NCBI GenBank assembly: GCA_016717145.1
Contig: JADKGD010000002.1
Span: 186,001 to 250,000, forward strand
DNA from: Saprospiraceae bacterium
GTDB lineage: Bacteria; Bacteroidota; Bacteroidia; Chitinophagales; Saprospiraceae
Direction: 5' to 3'
DNA: 64,000 nucleotides
Part shown: one piece after another, positions 62,462-64,000 of the stretch
Position numbering within the stretch: position 1 is the stretch's first letter
How the letters are laid out: every line of letters begins with the position of its first letter
Program-made: the position numbers and the translations under genes
The notes under the pieces: model-generated
Databases searched by the model: none
The model's input: only the letters and a program-made list of their open reading frames with translations
What the model was told of the DNA's origin: nothing

Positions 62462-64000
62462 ATCAAAAATCGAATAATTTGGCTAAATTACGTTGCTCAT
62501 CTAAATGTAAGATTACTTTTCTTAGTTTATCCTTTGTGCCTGGTATCTCTATTTCTAGTTCGTATATATTAGAAGCTATTTCAATGACCATCTGTGGACT
62601 TAAGTTTGATTTTTTTTCCTTTAGCTGTCGTTCGAGCTCCTTGTATATTTTGTATGCCACAAATGATATGCATATGTGGGCTTCTATTCTTCTTGGGAGC
62701 CTATGAAATATAGGCCTTATCTTTAAATCAGTCTTGGATATTCTAAATGCCTTCTCGATTTGCCATAGCTGCTTATAGTTGTCCAAAACATCTTCTTTTG
62801 ATAATTTTGCATTTGTAATGTACCCTTTCAATCCATCCCACTTACTGTCTTGGTCTACTTTGTGGCTATCTAGTTTTACTTCTATTTTTCCTGCCATCTG
62901 CAAGAATTTGTTGTATCCACGGTTATTGATATTTGATTTTGTCAATTTCCCTTGTTGTATTAGTTTTTCCAGCCGTTTAAGTCCTCTTTCTCTGTTGTAA
63001 ATGTCTTTTTTAGCTCTTATGTCCGAGTACGTAATAATCAGTTTTAGTTCTCCTTTTTTAATAATTGTGCTTTGTCCATCTTTTAATTTCAAACCCAAGA
63101 TTTGTTCTTTCGTTTTTTGATTCTCTGTTTTGATTCTTGCTCCGATAATAAACTCATATTTCTTTTCTATGAGTTCTACTATATTGTCATTTGATAACAA
63201 TCCTGAATCTGCTACAATCACTAATTGTTCTAATTTGTATTGTTTCTTAAATGCATCCAGAACAGGGAGCATTGTGTGCCCTTCGTATTTATTTCCTGCA
63301 TAGATGTCATAGGCCAACGGATAGCCTCCCTTACTTACTAATATACCTAAAATTATTTGTGGATGTTGATGCTTTCCCTCTTTACTAAACCCTGTCTTCC
63401 TTAGCTCGTCTTCCTGATCCACTTCAAAATATAACGTCGTCACATCATAAAATACGGCACTCAATCTATTCCCTAATATGCTCAAGGTATGTGTGTAACT
63501 GATTTGTTGGACTAATTCCTTTTGTGTGTGATACAACTTATCCATATATCTATAAATGGCATCTTCGTCTACTACCTTTTGCTCATAACGATATAAATAT
63601 TGAGTTGTTTTAAGTTTACTCTTTGGATAAACCAGCCGATAAAGCACCAGGCTCCTGAATAATGAGTCTTCTATTTTATTAAATCCAATCTCATTAAATA
63701 TCTTTCCTAGTATTAACTCTATCCCAACCAAACGATGACCTGTAATAGAATCAACCATTGACTTAAAAATATCAGCGTTATTATTAAAATTAAATTCTTG
63801 CAGCTTCATTCGATTCTGTATCCACAGTTTACCATCACGAACATAACTTTCTATACGATCAGCATCATGATTTGAACCAATCGTCTTCAAAACTTTATAT
63901 TTCCCTGTTGACTTGTCAATAATTTGTACACTAATAAGTCCGCTTTTATTGACCTTTTTTCGAATAAACATCGTCAAATTTAATACTTTTAGGTCGTGGG
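62451..64000 (-). mobile_element. IS1634/IS4-like insertion sequence (right end beyond window)
   Basis: The element carries one transposase gene read leftward. Its left end lies close to 62451, where hydrolase sequence ends (GGGACACCCA). The other end lies beyond base 64000, so the terminal repeats and target duplication cannot be confirmed. A weak resemblance between the left end and the visible right end (CACGACCTAAAA on the minus strand) is not enough to define inverted repeats. Confidence 0.75.
62463..63971 (-). CDS. IS1634-family transposase
   Basis: A 502-residue DDE transposase. The acidic triad is suggested by Asp178 (FYDVTTLYFE), Asp257 (VADSGLLSND) and Glu408 (QLWQIEKAFRISKTDL, the YREK-like signature of the IS4/IS1634 group). 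Numbering is from the in-frame TTG at 63977; I start at the ATG at 63971, two codons later. The N-terminal ~55 residues are basic and likely bind the ends. No frameshift or internal stop is seen, so the protein should be functional. Confidence 0.9.
   Translation of the reverse strand: MFIRKKVNKSGLISVQIIDKSTGKYKVLKTIGSNHDADRIESYVRDGKLWIQNRMKLQEFNFNNNADIFKSMVDSITGHRLVGIELILGKIFNEIGFNKIEDSLFRSLVLYRLVYPKSKLKTTQYLYRYEQKVVDEDAIYRYMDKLYHTQKELVQQISYTHTLSILGNRLSAVFYDVTTLYFEVDQEDELRKTGFSKEGKHQHPQIILGILVSKGGYPLAYDIYAGNKYEGHTMLPVLDAFKKQYKLEQLVIVADSGLLSNDNIVELIEKKYEFIIGARIKTENQKTKEQILGLKLKDGQSTIIKKGELKLIITYSDIRAKKDIYNRERGLKRLEKLIQQGKLTKSNINNRGYNKFLQMAGKIEVKLDSHKVDQDSKWDGLKGYITNAKLSKEDVLDNYKQLWQIEKAFRISKTDLKIRPIFHRLPRRIEAHICISFVAYKIYKELERQLKEKKSNLSPQMVIEIASNIYELEIEIPGTKDKLRKVILHLDEQRNLAKLFDF

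Overview
The window looks like the chromosome of a Bacteroidota bacterium, probably from the Saprospiria/Chitinophagia side of the phylum. The DNA is AT-rich. Promoters match the Bacteroidota -7 element TAnnTTTG. Several proteins depend on or belong to the type IX secretion system (T9SS) and gliding machinery: SprA, GldE, GldD, an HYR-repeat protein with a C-terminal sorting domain, and a second sorting-domain protein. There are no rRNA or tRNA genes, no CRISPR array and no prophage. The only clear mobile element is an IS1634-type insertion sequence at the right edge.

Layout. 1-8 kb: 3' part of an MFS transporter, a lipoprotein/secreted-protein pair on the minus strand, a PAP2-like membrane protein, dapD and a PBP4-type carboxypeptidase, then sucB and an FkbM methyltransferase. 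8-13.5 kb: a T9SS cargo protein without its N-terminus, a frameshifted M14 carboxypeptidase and a glycosyltransferase. 13.7-15.1 kb: two tandem, closely related ECF sigma factors, each with its own promoter. 15.2-18.8 kb: mutY-ssb-gldE-gldD, a gene order conserved in Bacteroidota. 19-23 kb: small secreted proteins, an esterase and fadD. 23.3-29.1 kb: recA (frameshifted) facing a 1562-residue HYR/dockerin/T9SS protein. 29.4-44.6 kb, all minus strand: a ligase-associated exonuclease, a ferredoxin-NADP reductase-like protein, rlmN, a glycosyltransferase, sprA (frameshifted), ruvA, galE and rpoN. 44.7-51.1 kb: aminopeptidase P, a GT2 enzyme, a PaaE-type reductase, scpB, a DUF2480 protein and a lytic transglycosylase. 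51.1-54.1 kb: sucA (frameshifted). 54.3-62.1 kb: rpsT, an Omp85-type barrel, a fused branched-chain 2-oxoacid dehydrogenase E1, a head-GIN protein, a thioredoxin/MsrA-like fusion and a large conserved protein. 62.1-64 kb: remains of an alpha/beta hydrolase cut by the IS element.

Functional links. SucA (E1) and SucB (E2) belong to the same 2-oxoglutarate dehydrogenase complex but lie 44 kb apart on opposite strands. SprA is the outer-membrane T9SS channel that would export the HYR protein and similar cargo. DapD, the PBP4-type enzyme and the lytic transglycosylase act in cell-wall metabolism. MutY, SSB, RecA, RuvA and the exonuclease act in DNA repair.

The most consequential observation is technical. 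Four otherwise intact conserved genes (recA, sucA, sprA, M14 peptidase) are each broken by one single-base indel at or next to a short homopolymer. This pattern points to residual long-read consensus errors rather than true gene loss. I found no convincing new multi-gene system. The best biological leads are the duplicated sigma factors with GTTAAAC repeats around the first promoter, the thioredoxin/MsrA-like fusion, a possible 28-codon gene with a GC-rich hairpin at 18.9 kb, and the headless T9SS protein.
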